A DNA stretch of 64,000 bases from Nocardia sp. NBC_00403. GTDB lineage: Bacteria > Actinomycetota > Actinomycetes > Mycobacteriales > Mycobacteriaceae. The DNA lies in the NCBI RefSeq assembly GCF_036046055.1, contig NZ_CP107939.1, positions 1,116,001 through 1,180,000 on the forward strand, read 5' to 3'. This document shows, piece after piece, positions 21,285-28,453 of the stretch; the stretch's first letter is position 1, and every line of letters starts with the position of its first letter. The notes under the pieces are model-generated. The model was not told where the DNA came from, made no database searches, and saw only the letters and a list, made by a program, of their open reading frames with translations. A program made the translations under genes and the position numbers.

Positions 21285-22304
21285 ATGCCCGACGCAATAG
21301 TCGCCGAGGGTCTGGTCAAACGCTACGGCCGGCTGGTCGCCCTCGATGGCCTCGACCTATCGGTGCCGGAGGGCACCGTGACCGCACTGCTCGGACCCAA
21401 TGGTGCAGGTAAGACCACCACGGTCCGAGTGCTCACCACACTGCTGATACCGGATGCGGGCCACGCGACCGTCGCAGGCATAGACGTACTGCGCAATCCG
21501 CAAGCGTTGCGGTCGCGAATCGGAACGTCGGGTCAGTATGCGGCCGTCGACGAATATCTCACCGGCTTCGAGAATCTGGAAATGGTGGGACGTCTCTATC
21601 ACATGGGCGTGCAGCGCAGTAAGGAGCGCGCTCGCGAACTACTCGATCGATTCCGGCTCACCGACGCGGCAGATCGGCCCGTCAAAGGTTACTCGGGCGG
21701 TATGCGGCGCAGGCTCGACCTGGCAGGCGCGCTGGTAGCGAATCCGCCGGTGTTGTTCCTCGACGAGCCCACCACCGGCCTGGATCCCCGGGCGCGTCTC
21801 GACCTCTGGGATGTCATCGAGGAATTGGTCGCAGGCGGAACCACGTTGCTGCTCACCACGCAGTACATGGAGGAGGCCGACCGGCTGGCCGACGCCATCG
21901 CGGTGATCGACCATGGCAAGGTCATCGCTCGCGGCACCGCGGACGAGCTGAAGACCCTGGTCGGCGGCGACCGTATCGAGCTCACCGTCGATCATGCCGA
22001 CAACCTCGCGACCGCGCAGCAGGCGCTGCAGGGTCTCGCCGACGGCGAGATCCATCTCGAGCCCGGCTTGCGCCGGATCACCGTTCCGGTCAGCGACGGC
22101 TCGCAGGCGCTAGTCGACGCCATCGGCTTGCTGACCCAGCACAACGTGCAGATCCACGATGTCGGTCTGCGGCGTCCCTCGCTCGACGACGTCTTCCTGA
22201 CCCTCACCGGGCACGAGGCCGAGGAGTTGATCAACGGCGACGGTTCCGTCGCATCAGGTAAGCGCGGGGACCGGCTCGAAGCGACGGAAGGAAAGATCCG
22301 ATGA
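21285..22304 (+). CDS. DrrA-type ABC exporter ATPase
   Basis: This is a 339-residue ABC ATPase of the daunorubicin-resistance (DrrA) group. Walker A is GPNGAGKTTT (about residue 38), the signature is YSGGMRRRLDLA, Walker B is PVLFLDEPTTGLD, and the switch His region is LLLTTQYMEEADRLAD. The DrrA-type C-terminal extension (about 225-320) is present and ends with VGLRRPSLDDVFLTLTGHEAE, the diagnostic tail of this subfamily. The ATG at 21285 follows CAGGAG. Its end overlaps the permease start by four bases (ATGA), so the two form one export system energised by ATP. The family exports antibiotics and lipids; the cargo here is not identifiable, and no resistance gene lies beside it. Confidence 0.93.
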   Translation: MPDAIVAEGLVKRYGRLVALDGLDLSVPEGTVTALLGPNGAGKTTTVRVLTTLLIPDAGHATVAGIDVLRNPQALRSRIGTSGQYAAVDEYLTGFENLEMVGRLYHMGVQRSKERARELLDRFRLTDAADRPVKGYSGGMRRRLDLAGALVANPPVLFLDEPTTGLDPRARLDLWDVIEELVAGGTTLLLTTQYMEEADRLADAIAVIDHGKVIARGTADELKTLVGGDRIELTVDHADNLATAQQALQGLADGEIHLEPGLRRITVPVSDGSQALVDAIGLLTQHNVQIHDVGLRRPSLDDVFLTLTGHEAEELINGDGSVASGKRGDRLEATEGKIR

Positions 22305-23158
22305 CCGCGGCGACAACGGCGCCCGAACCCAGCATCTCGATGCCCGTCGGTGAACGACTATCGATCGTGTTCACCGACAGCGTGACCATCGCCAAACGCA
22401 ATGTCATCAAGATCAAGCGTGTGCCCGATGTGCTGATCTTCTCGACGCTATCGCCGATCATGTTCGTGTTGCTGTTCGCCTACATTTTCGGGTCGGCCAT
22501 CGAGGTGCCCGGCATGTCGGGCGGCTATCGGGAGTTCTTGATCGCGGGCATCTTCGCGCAGAGCGTGGTGTTCGGCGCGACCTTCACCGGAGCCGGTCTT
22601 GCCGAGGATATGCAGAAGGGCATCATCGACCGATTCCGGTCGTTGCCGATGGCGCCGTCGGCGGTGCTGGTCGGCCGGACGCTGAGCGATGTGGTGATCA
22701 ACGTGGTCAGCCTCGTGGTGATGTCGCTGACCGGTCTTGTCGTCGGCTGGCGGATCCGCGGTTCGTTCCTCGACGCGGTGCTGGCGTACGTGCTGTTACT
22801 GCTGTTCGCCTATGCGGTGTCGTGGATCATGGCCGTCGTCGGACTGCTGGTCCGGGCGCCGGAGGTGTTCAACAACGCCAGCTTCATGGTGATTTTCCCG
22901 CTGACATTCCTCGCCAACACATTTGTGCCGCTGGAGAACCTGCCGACCGTGCTGCGGGTATTCGCCGAATGGAATCCGGTGTCCGCGGTCACCCAGGCCA
23001 CTCGCGAACTGTTCGGCAACACCAGCCCGATGGCGCCGCAATCGGACGCCTGGTCGATGCAGCATCCGGTGGTGACGACGCTGGCCTGGGTGGTGATCAT
23101 CCTGCTCGTGTTCATCCCGCTGGCTCTGCGTCAGTACCAGCGGACCGTGAGCCGCTGA
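22301..23158 (+). CDS. DrrB-type ABC exporter permease
   Basis: This 285-residue ABC-2 type membrane protein is the partner of the preceding ATPase. It shows about six membrane helices, for example around FSTLSPIMFVLLFAYIFGSA, VVINVVSLVVMSLTGLVVGW and AWVVIILLVFIPLAL. The DrrB-family loop YREFLIAGIFAQSVVFGATFTGAGLAEDMQKG is present, as is NTFVPLENLPTVLRVFAEWNP. The start overlaps the ATPase gene by four bases, which indicates translational coupling and a fixed subunit ratio. Two ATPases and two permeases would form the exporter in the cytoplasmic membrane. Substrate unknown. Confidence 0.92.
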   Translation: MTAATTAPEPSISMPVGERLSIVFTDSVTIAKRNVIKIKRVPDVLIFSTLSPIMFVLLFAYIFGSAIEVPGMSGGYREFLIAGIFAQSVVFGATFTGAGLAEDMQKGIIDRFRSLPMAPSAVLVGRTLSDVVINVVSLVVMSLTGLVVGWRIRGSFLDAVLAYVLLLLFAYAVSWIMAVVGLLVRAPEVFNNASFMVIFPLTFLANTFVPLENLPTVLRVFAEWNPVSAVTQATRELFGNTSPMAPQSDAWSMQHPVVTTLAWVVIILLVFIPLALRQYQRTVSR

Positions 23159-23171
23159 CCGAAAGCCGAGA

Positions 23172-23384
23172 TCAGCGACCGTTTTCCGCGCCGGCCTCCG
23201 CCAAGGGAGTCGGCGCGGAGCCATTGCGGGAGTATCCGATCCGCGGCGGTGCCGGGGCCGGCTCCTGGGCCTGCGGTCGCTTGCTGCGCACCAGCCAGGC
23301 CACGCCACCCGCCAGTGCGACAAGGGTCGCGACCAATAGCCGGTTACGAGTACGTGCAGATACGTGAAGGCGCCCCAAGCTCAT
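23172..23384 (-). CDS. Small single-helix membrane protein
   Basis: This is a 70-residue hypothetical protein. After a basic N-terminus (RLHVSARTRNRL) comes one hydrophobic helix (LLVATLVALAGGVAWLV), then a basic stop-transfer RSKRP and a Pro/Ala-rich tail. The arrangement predicts a single-pass membrane protein. The ATG at 23384 is preferred over an ATG six codons earlier; neither has a convincing ribosome-binding site. It lies between the exporter and ppiA on the opposite strand. The clean helix plus charges supports a real gene, but no family is recognised. Confidence 0.5.
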   Translation of the reverse strand: MSLGRLHVSARTRNRLLVATLVALAGGVAWLVRSKRPQAQEPAPAPPRIGYSRNGSAPTPLAEAGAENGR

Positions 23385-23598
23385 TCGACCACTCTGGCAC
23401 AACCCCGCGATTCGCGCAGAATTGCAACGATGACGACTTGTCTCGGTGGTACCCGGGGTAACTCACCAGGTATGCCCAGAGATCTGCCCCGCATTCAACC
23501 GCCGGCCGCAGCGGAACGTTCGGCGCGCTTGCAGATCGGCAAAAAGACGTGGAGCCCGGTTCCCTGCGCAGTCGCCTGAGCGTGGCACGATGGGCGGC

Positions 23599-24126
23599 GT
23601 GACCTCACCGAATCAGACCGCTGTTGCGACGGTGCACACCAACCACGGTGACATCAAGATCTCGCTCTTCGGCAACCATGCTCCGAAGACGGTGCGGAAC
23701 TTCGTCGGCCTCGCCGACGGCACCGCCGAGTACACAACGGAGAACGCGAGCGGTGGAACCTCCGGACCGTTCTACGACGGCGCGGTCTTCCACCGGGTGA
23801 TGGACGGCTTCATGATCCAGGGCGGCGACCCGACCGGCACCGGTCGCGGTGGACCCGGCTACGAATTCGGTGACGAATTCCACCCGGAACTGCGCTTCGA
23901 CCGCGGCTACCTGTTGGCGATGGCCAACGCGGGACCGGCGACCAACGGGTCGCAGTTCTTCATCACCGTAGGCCCGCAGCCGCACCTGAACCGCAAGCAC
24001 ACGATCTTCGGCGAGGTCGTCGATCCGGATTCGCGCAAGGTCGTCGATGCCATCGCCACCACGCCGACCGATCGCAACGACCGTCCGAAGGAACCTGTCG
24101 AAATCTCGAAGATCACGATCGAATAG
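23599..24126 (+). CDS. ppiA: Cyclophilin-type peptidyl-prolyl cis-trans isomerase
   Basis: This 175-residue cyclophilin catalyses Xaa-Pro isomerisation in the cytoplasm. It tracks M. tuberculosis PpiA (Rv0009) closely in order and sequence. Catalytic-core motifs are FHRVMDGFMIQGGDPTGTG, with the Arg of F-H-R, ANAGPATNGSQFFIT, and LNRKHTIFGEVV. The insert SGGTSGPFYDGAVF is typical of the bacterial single-domain form. The GTG at 23599 gives the usual actinobacterial N-terminus; an in-frame ATG at 23590 would add three residues. There is no signal peptide, so it is the cytoplasmic type. The rhomboid gene follows after four bases, suggesting co-transcription. Confidence 0.95.
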   Translation: MTSPNQTAVATVHTNHGDIKISLFGNHAPKTVRNFVGLADGTAEYTTENASGGTSGPFYDGAVFHRVMDGFMIQGGDPTGTGRGGPGYEFGDEFHPELRFDRGYLLAMANAGPATNGSQFFITVGPQPHLNRKHTIFGEVVDPDSRKVVDAIATTPTDRNDRPKEPVEISKITIE

Positions 24127-24130
24127 ACCG

Positions 24131-25003
24131 ATGAACGCTCAGCCGCCCGCACCGACCTGTGTGCGCCACCCCGATCGCCCGACGGGCCTGGCCTGCACGC
24201 GCTGTGGGCGGCCCGCTTGCCCCGAATGTCTGCGACCCGCCGCCGTCGGCCAGCACTGCGTCGACTGCCTGCGCCAGGAGCAGCGCGATGTGCGCCAGGT
24301 GCGGACAGTCGCGGGTGCGCCCGCCGCACAGAAACCGATTCCTTACGTCACCTATGCGCTGATCGCGGTGAATGTGCTGGTGTTCGCGGTGACCGCGGCC
24401 CAGTCGCGCAGCCTGGTGGACAACTACAACGGGTCTCAGCTGTTCCGGCGCTGGGTACTGGTTCCGCACCTCGTCGCCGACGGTGACTGGGTGCGCGTGA
24501 TCGGATCGGGGTTCCTGCATTACGGCCCGATCCATCTGATGCTCAACATGTTCGCGCTGTATGTGGTCGGCCGGGATGCCGAGCTGGTGCTCGGACGGCT
24601 GCGCTATCTCGCGGTCTATCTGGTCTCGCTGCTCGGTGGGTCCGCGGCCGTGATGGTTCTCGCGCAGAACAGTGCGACAGCCGGTGCGTCCGGTGCGGTG
24701 TACGGCCTGTTCGGTGCGATCACGGTGATCCTGATCCGATTGCGGCAGAACCCCAATCAGATGTTGATCCTCATCGGCATCAACATCTTCATCAGCTTCT
24801 CGCTGCCCGGCATCTCCATGTGGGGCCACCTCGGTGGTCTGAGCGCGGGCACCCTTGCGACACTCGGCATCCTGTTCCTCCCGGCCTGGCTGCGCGCGAA
24901 ATCACAGGAGACCGCGGGCCTCATCGGCTGGCTGGCGATCGCCGTGCTCGCAGTCGTCGCGCTCTCGGTGACCGGTGTTGTAGCGGCATCGCTCGCCGCC
25001 TGA
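24131..25003 (+). CDS. Rhomboid intramembrane serine protease with N-terminal zinc ribbon
   Basis: This 290-residue protein is a rhomboid protease, cutting substrate helices within the membrane. The catalytic dyad is visible: Ser187 in AGASGAVYG and His233 in MWGHLGGLSAG. Other family marks are HYGPIHLMLNMFALYVVG and the predicted six helices plus an extra C-terminal one. Residues 8-50 form a small Cys/His-rich zinc-binding segment (C-x2-H ... C-x2-C ... C-x2-C ... H-C-x2-C), a common N-terminal addition in actinobacterial rhomboids. The ATG lies four bases after the ppiA stop. Substrates are unknown. Confidence 0.93.
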   Translation: MNAQPPAPTCVRHPDRPTGLACTRCGRPACPECLRPAAVGQHCVDCLRQEQRDVRQVRTVAGAPAAQKPIPYVTYALIAVNVLVFAVTAAQSRSLVDNYNGSQLFRRWVLVPHLVADGDWVRVIGSGFLHYGPIHLMLNMFALYVVGRDAELVLGRLRYLAVYLVSLLGGSAAVMVLAQNSATAGASGAVYGLFGAITVILIRLRQNPNQMLILIGINIFISFSLPGISMWGHLGGLSAGTLATLGILFLPAWLRAKSQETAGLIGWLAIAVLAVVALSVTGVVAASLAA

Positions 25004-25021
25004 CGGGCCCCGCACTGTCCG

Positions 25022-25035
25022 GCTTCACGTGAAAC
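25022..25035 (+). promoter_or_regulatory. parS-like ParB binding site
   Basis: GCTTCACGTGAAAC matches the parS core GTTTCACGTGAAAC at 13 of 14 positions. It lies 18 bases after the rhomboid stop, between convergent genes, about 23 kb from the other parS-like site at 2013. Intergenic position and near-perfect match make it a likely ParB site. Confidence 0.8.
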
Positions 25036-25057
25036 GGCGCTGCTACCGCCGGCGCTG

Positions 25058-25531
25058 CTAGTAAGCCGGCGGCTGCGCGAGCCCATGTTCGACCAGTGTG
25101 TCGAAGACGTCCACGGGGCTCGCGCCGAGATCCCAACGGCCGAAGATCAGCAGCCGCTCGGCACCGTCGTGCTGCACGTCGATCTCCAGCATGGGCGTTT
25201 TGCGGCCGAGGCGGCGATAGCTGACCACGCGGGCACGCACGATCTGACCGCGGGTGTATTCGGTTGGGCCGACCAGGCTGCGCACCACAAGGCGCGGCTG
25301 CGGACCCGGGGTCACCGAGAGCCGTGGTCGCTGGCGGAAGCCGAGCCCGGCAAGCACGAGCAGTCCCACCGCGGCCAGCCCGATGAGCAGCCTGCTCGCG
25401 GCCTCATCGGCCAGGACCGCGGCGGTCGCCAAGACCACGCCGCCCACCGTGACCGCGATCAGGGCAGGGGTGGGAGTGGTCCAGGCGATGCGTGGGTCAG
25501 GTGTCCTGGACTGTGGACTTTCGGGATGCAT
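25058..25531 (-). CDS. PH-domain-containing membrane protein (Rv0010c-like)
   Basis: This is a 157-residue protein with two adjacent hydrophobic helices (about residues 17-60: ALIAVTVGGVVLATAAVLA and LLIGLAAVGLLVLAGLG) followed by a bacterial PH-like domain, with RPRLSVTPGPQPRLVVRSL and the RGQIVRARVVSYRRLGRKTPMLEID strands. It occupies the place of M. tuberculosis Rv0010c, beside crgA. I chose the ATG at 25531; the frame stays open to 25579, but that extension would be encoded by the DnaA-box pair. Function unknown; a membrane-anchored PH-like domain is what the sequence supports. Confidence 0.85.
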   Translation of the reverse strand: MHPESPQSRTPDPRIAWTTPTPALIAVTVGGVVLATAAVLADEAASRLLIGLAAVGLLVLAGLGFRQRPRLSVTPGPQPRLVVRSLVGPTEYTRGQIVRARVVSYRRLGRKTPMLEIDVQHDGAERLLIFGRWDLGASPVDVFDTLVEHGLAQPPAY

Positions 25532-25559
25532 GAGCCGCTTTCCCCAATCGTTCCTCGAG

Positions 25560-25580
25560 TTGTCCACAGGGTCATCCACA
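25560..25580 (+). promoter_or_regulatory. Paired DnaA boxes
   Basis: TTGTCCACA at 25560-25568 is a perfect actinobacterial DnaA box. TCATCCACA at 25572-25580 has one mismatch to TTATCCACA, in the same orientation and 12 bases further on. The pair lies just upstream of the PH-domain gene (reading leftwards) and downstream of crgA, where DnaA could regulate or the site could titrate DnaA. Confidence 0.6.
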
Positions 25581-25630
25581 GGTGTGAATGAATGACACGT
25601 CTGTAATCCGGGGTTCGGGCGCGCGAAACC

Positions 25631-25894
25631 TCAGCGCCACCGCATGGTCATGATCAGACCGACGACCATGAGGCCGAAGCCGATCAGGAAGTTCCAGGCG
25701 CCGAGATCGGCCATCCAGCCGATCTTGTCGTTTGCCAGGTAGTAGACGAGCAGCCACACCAGCCCGGCGAGCATGAAGCCGAGCATGATGGCGACGTACC
25801 AGACCGGGGAAGGCCCGGCCTTCACCTTCACCGGCGTCCGGCTGGCAGGGTTGATCGTATAGTCGGTCTTCTTACGGACCTTCGACTTGGGCAT
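25631..25894 (-). CDS. crgA: Cell division protein CrgA
   Basis: The 87-residue product is CrgA, the actinobacterial divisome membrane protein that links FtsZ, FtsI and FtsQ in mycobacteria and delays septation in Streptomyces. Family features: a basic N-terminus [12 protein letters not shown], then two membrane helices ([21 protein letters not shown] and [18 protein letters not shown]) separated by a short loop, ending MRWR. Length and place beside trpG and the pknAB block are canonical. The ATG at 25894 is the only sensible start. It diverges from trpG across about 200 bases. Confidence 0.95.
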   Translation of the reverse strand: MPKSKVRKKTDYTINPASRTPVKVKAGPSPVWYVAIMLGFMLAGLVWLLVYYLANDKIGWMADLGAWNFLIGFGLMVVGLIMTMRWR

Positions 25895-26098
25895 GACGTC
25901 CTCGTGTTCGGCGTGCAGGTCGGTACCGGCAGGACAGCGACAGTGAAGTTGGGTCGAGCACCACCCGCCGCGACGTCCGATCCGGGGTCAGCCGGGACCG
26001 GTCCGGGCGAGGCTGAAGTTCCCTCCGGTGTGCCTCTAGGCTATCCCAACTGGTAATGGATGCGACGCTGTGCCATACGGCCACGTAATCTCGATCTC

Positions 26099-26743
26099 AT
26101 GCGTGTATTGGTCGTCGACAATTACGACAGCTTCGTATTCAACCTGGTGCAGTACCTCGGCCAGCTTGGCGTCGAGGCCGTCGTCTGGCGCAACGACGAC
26201 CCGCAATTGGCCGATGTGGACGCCGTCGCGGCCGAATACGACGGCATTCTGATCAGCCCCGGCCCTGGCTCGCCGGACCGCGCGGGCGCGAGCATCGACC
26301 TGGTACACGCCTGTGCGCGCCGGCTCACCCCACTGCTCGGAGTGTGCCTCGGCCATCAGGCGATCGGGGAAGCGTTCGGCGCCACCGTCACCCGCGCGCC
26401 GGAGCTGCTGCACGGAAAGACCAGTTCGGTATTCCACCTCGGCGTCGGGGTGCTCGCGGGCCTGCCCGACCCGTTCACCGCGACCAGGTATCACTCGCTC
26501 ACCGTCCTCGAAGCGACGATCCCCGACGACATCGAGGTGATCGGTCGCACCGAGAGCGGGATAGTGATGGCCATGCGGCACCGCACGCTGCCGATCCACG
26601 GCGTGCAGTTCCATCCCGAATCGGTGCTGACCCAGGGTGGGCATCGGATGCTGGCGAACTGGCTCGAGGTCTGTGGCCGACGTCCTCCCGAGGGCCTGGT
26701 GGAGATCCTCGAGGCGGAGGTCGCGTCCTTGGTGTCCCAATGA
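26099..26743 (+). CDS. Glutamine amidotransferase, anthranilate/aminodeoxychorismate synthase component II
   Basis: This is a 214-residue class I glutamine amidotransferase. It releases ammonia from glutamine for anthranilate synthase or aminodeoxychorismate synthase (TrpG/PabA type). The triad is visible: Cys83 in GVCLGHQAIG, and His172 and Glu174 in VQFHPESVL. The opening VLVVDNYDSFVFNLVQYL and ISPGPGSP are diagnostic. M. tuberculosis trpG (Rv0013) has the same place. There is no trpE or pabB beside it, so I leave the symbol open. The ATG at 26099 shows no clear ribosome-binding site and may be translated from a near-leaderless message. Its stop overlaps the next gene's start by four bases (ATGA). 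Confidence 0.93.
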   Translation: MRVLVVDNYDSFVFNLVQYLGQLGVEAVVWRNDDPQLADVDAVAAEYDGILISPGPGSPDRAGASIDLVHACARRLTPLLGVCLGHQAIGEAFGATVTRAPELLHGKTSSVFHLGVGVLAGLPDPFTATRYHSLTVLEATIPDDIEVIGRTESGIVMAMRHRTLPIHGVQFHPESVLTQGGHRMLANWLEVCGRRPPEGLVEILEAEVASLVSQ

Positions 26744-27438
26744 CGCGTCCATATGTCCTGCTTTCGGTCGCGGTCAGCGTCGACGGCTACATCGATGACG
26801 CCGGCCCCGAGCGATTGCGGCTCTCGGACGAAGCCGACTTCGATCGGGTCGATCAGGTGCGCGCGGAATCCGACGCCATCCTGATCGGCGCCGAAACGCT
26901 GCGCCGCGACAATCCACGCCTGCTCGTCAACGACCCGGACCGGCGGGCCGAACGGATCGCCGCCGCGGGCAAGCCCGAGTATCCACTTAAAATCACCGTC
27001 ACGGCCAGCGGCGATCTGGACCCCGAGCTGAACTTCTGGCACCACGGCGGGGACAAACTCGTCTACACCACCGAGGCCGGCGCGGCGCGGCTCGGTGACA
27101 GGTTGCGCGGCCTCGCCGAGGTGGCCATCCTCGGCGCCGATATTGATCTGGGCGCGCTGCTCGATGATCTCGGTCGCCGCGGTATCGCCCGCCTCATGGT
27201 GGAGGGCGGCACCCGAATCCACACCGCATTCCTCGCGGCCGACCTCGCGGACGAGCTGCACATGGCCATCGCGCCGATTCTCGTCGGCGACCAGGCCGCG
27301 CCCCGCTTCCTCAACCCCGCCGCATATCCGGGCGCTCCACGCCGGCGGATGCAGCTGGCCGACATCGCCAGGATCGGCGACATCGCCCTGCTCATCTATC
27401 TGCCCAAGGCGACCACCGACATCACGCAGGACCGGTGA
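26740..27438 (+). CDS. RibD C-terminal-type (DHFR-like) reductase
   Basis: This is a 232-residue reductase of the RibD C-terminal/dihydrofolate-reductase-like family, which uses NADPH to reduce the ribosyl side chain of pyrimidine precursors of riboflavin, or related substrates. Motifs: VLLSVAVSVDGYIDD at the start, DAILIGAETLRRDNP, and LMVEGGTRIHTAFL, the family's nucleotide-binding G-G-x-x. The deaminase domain that RibD carries at its N-terminus is absent here but is encoded by the next gene. Start and stop overlap both neighbours (ATGA with the amidotransferase, TGATG with the deaminase), so all three are one transcript. The physiological substrate is unproven. Confidence 0.88.
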   Translation: MTRPYVLLSVAVSVDGYIDDAGPERLRLSDEADFDRVDQVRAESDAILIGAETLRRDNPRLLVNDPDRRAERIAAAGKPEYPLKITVTASGDLDPELNFWHHGGDKLVYTTEAGAARLGDRLRGLAEVAILGADIDLGALLDDLGRRGIARLMVEGGTRIHTAFLAADLADELHMAIAPILVGDQAAPRFLNPAAYPGAPRRRMQLADIARIGDIALLIYLPKATTDITQDR

Positions 27439-27908
27439 TGACGAAAGCTCCCCACGCGCACGAACAGGACCGCCAGTTCATGCACCGGGCAATCGAACTG
27501 GCGCGAATGTGCCCACCGAGCGACACCGCCTTCTCGGTCGGCGCGGTCATCGTGGTCGACGGCGCGGAGATCGCTATCGGGTACTCCAGGGAGACCGATG
27601 CCAAGGTCCACGCCGAGGAGTCCGCGTTCGACAAGCTCGATGCGGATGATCCTCGGCTGGCCACGGCGACGATCTACAGCACGCTGGAACCCTGTTCCCA
27701 GCGCGCCACCCCGACACGGCTGCCGTGCACCGACAGAATCCTGGCGGCCCGGGTGCCCCGCGTTGTCATCGCCTGGCGGGAACCGACGACCTTTGTCACC
27801 AACTGTGTCGGTGTGGAGAAATTACGGCAGCACGGCGTCGAGGTGCTCGAGCTGCCCGACCTGGCCGAGACGGCCATGTCGATGAATCGGCACCTGGATT
27901 TGCGCTAG
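27438..27908 (+). CDS. CMP/dCMP-type deaminase, RibD N-terminal-like
   Basis: This is a 156-residue zinc-dependent deaminase. The zinc site is HAEESAF (His, and the catalytic Glu) with EPCSQRATPTRLPCTDRI supplying the two Cys. This resembles the RibD deaminase pattern, P-C-S-x(n)-P-C, with a spacer two residues longer. The opening MHRAIELARMCPPSDTAFSVGAVIV also fits. It probably deaminates a pyrimidine; with the adjoining reductase it makes a split RibD, but encoded in the order opposite to the fused protein. ATG at 27438 overlaps the reductase stop. A separate specialised role is possible because a full-length RibD may exist elsewhere in the genome. Confidence 0.88.
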   Translation: MTKAPHAHEQDRQFMHRAIELARMCPPSDTAFSVGAVIVVDGAEIAIGYSRETDAKVHAEESAFDKLDADDPRLATATIYSTLEPCSQRATPTRLPCTDRILAARVPRVVIAWREPTTFVTNCVGVEKLRQHGVEVLELPDLAETAMSMNRHLDLR

Positions 27909-27912
27909 CGGG

Positions 27913-28332
27913 TCAGGGCCTGCCGTAGACGGCTGTCACGAACTCGCCGAGCTGGTTGTCGTCGAGGTGCCTGGCCAGGTCGGCTTCGCTGATCATGCCG
28001 ACGAGACGCTTGCGCTCGATCACCGGCATCCGCTTGATTCGGTGGCTCTCCATTTCGTCGAGCACCTCATCGATATCGGCGTCGGCGTCGATCCAGCGCG
28101 GCGTCGCTTCGCACAGCTCTTCGGCTCGGGTGGTGGCAGGCGGCCTGCCCTGAGCGATGCATTTCACGACGATGTCGCGGTCGGTGATGATCCCGCACAT
28201 CCGCTCGTTCTCACCTGCGATCACCAGAGACCCGACCCCGAGTTCGGCCATGATCCGGGCGGCCTTGCCGACGGTGTCGTCCTTGGAGATCCACTGGGCC
28301 CCGGGCTTCATGATGTCCCTGGCAGTGGTCAT
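27913..28332 (-). CDS. Two-CBS-domain protein (Hrp1-like)
   Basis: This 139-residue protein consists of a tandem pair of CBS domains, the fold that binds adenosyl ligands and regulates partner proteins. It resembles M. tuberculosis Hrp1 in size and plan. The first domain has TARDIMKPGAQWISKDDTVGKAARIM and CGIITDRDIVVKCIAQG; the second has DEVLDEMESHRIKRMPVIERKRLVGMISEADLARHL. The ATG at 28332 has GAGGAGG a short distance upstream; a longer frame exists but begins in arginine-rich, non-conserved sequence. It converges with the deaminase gene with only four bases between stops. Partner and ligand unknown. Confidence 0.9.
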   Translation of the reverse strand: MTTARDIMKPGAQWISKDDTVGKAARIMAELGVGSLVIAGENERMCGIITDRDIVVKCIAQGRPPATTRAEELCEATPRWIDADADIDEVLDEMESHRIKRMPVIERKRLVGMISEADLARHLDDNQLGEFVTAVYGRP

Positions 28333-28453
28333 TGGGCTACCTCCTCGTATGCAGCGTCCTTGGATGGAGCAGCTGATGGGATGAAGCAGCCTCATTCTCG
28401 CCCGGACAACACCGACCGGTTTGTGTTTTCGGGTTATCCGGGCGAGCTTGTTA

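Noticed and set aside
20566..21300. Plus-strand frame of about 240 residues before the ABC exporter
   Set aside because: It runs into the exporter start, is Arg/Pro/Ser-rich and competes with equally long frames on the other strand.
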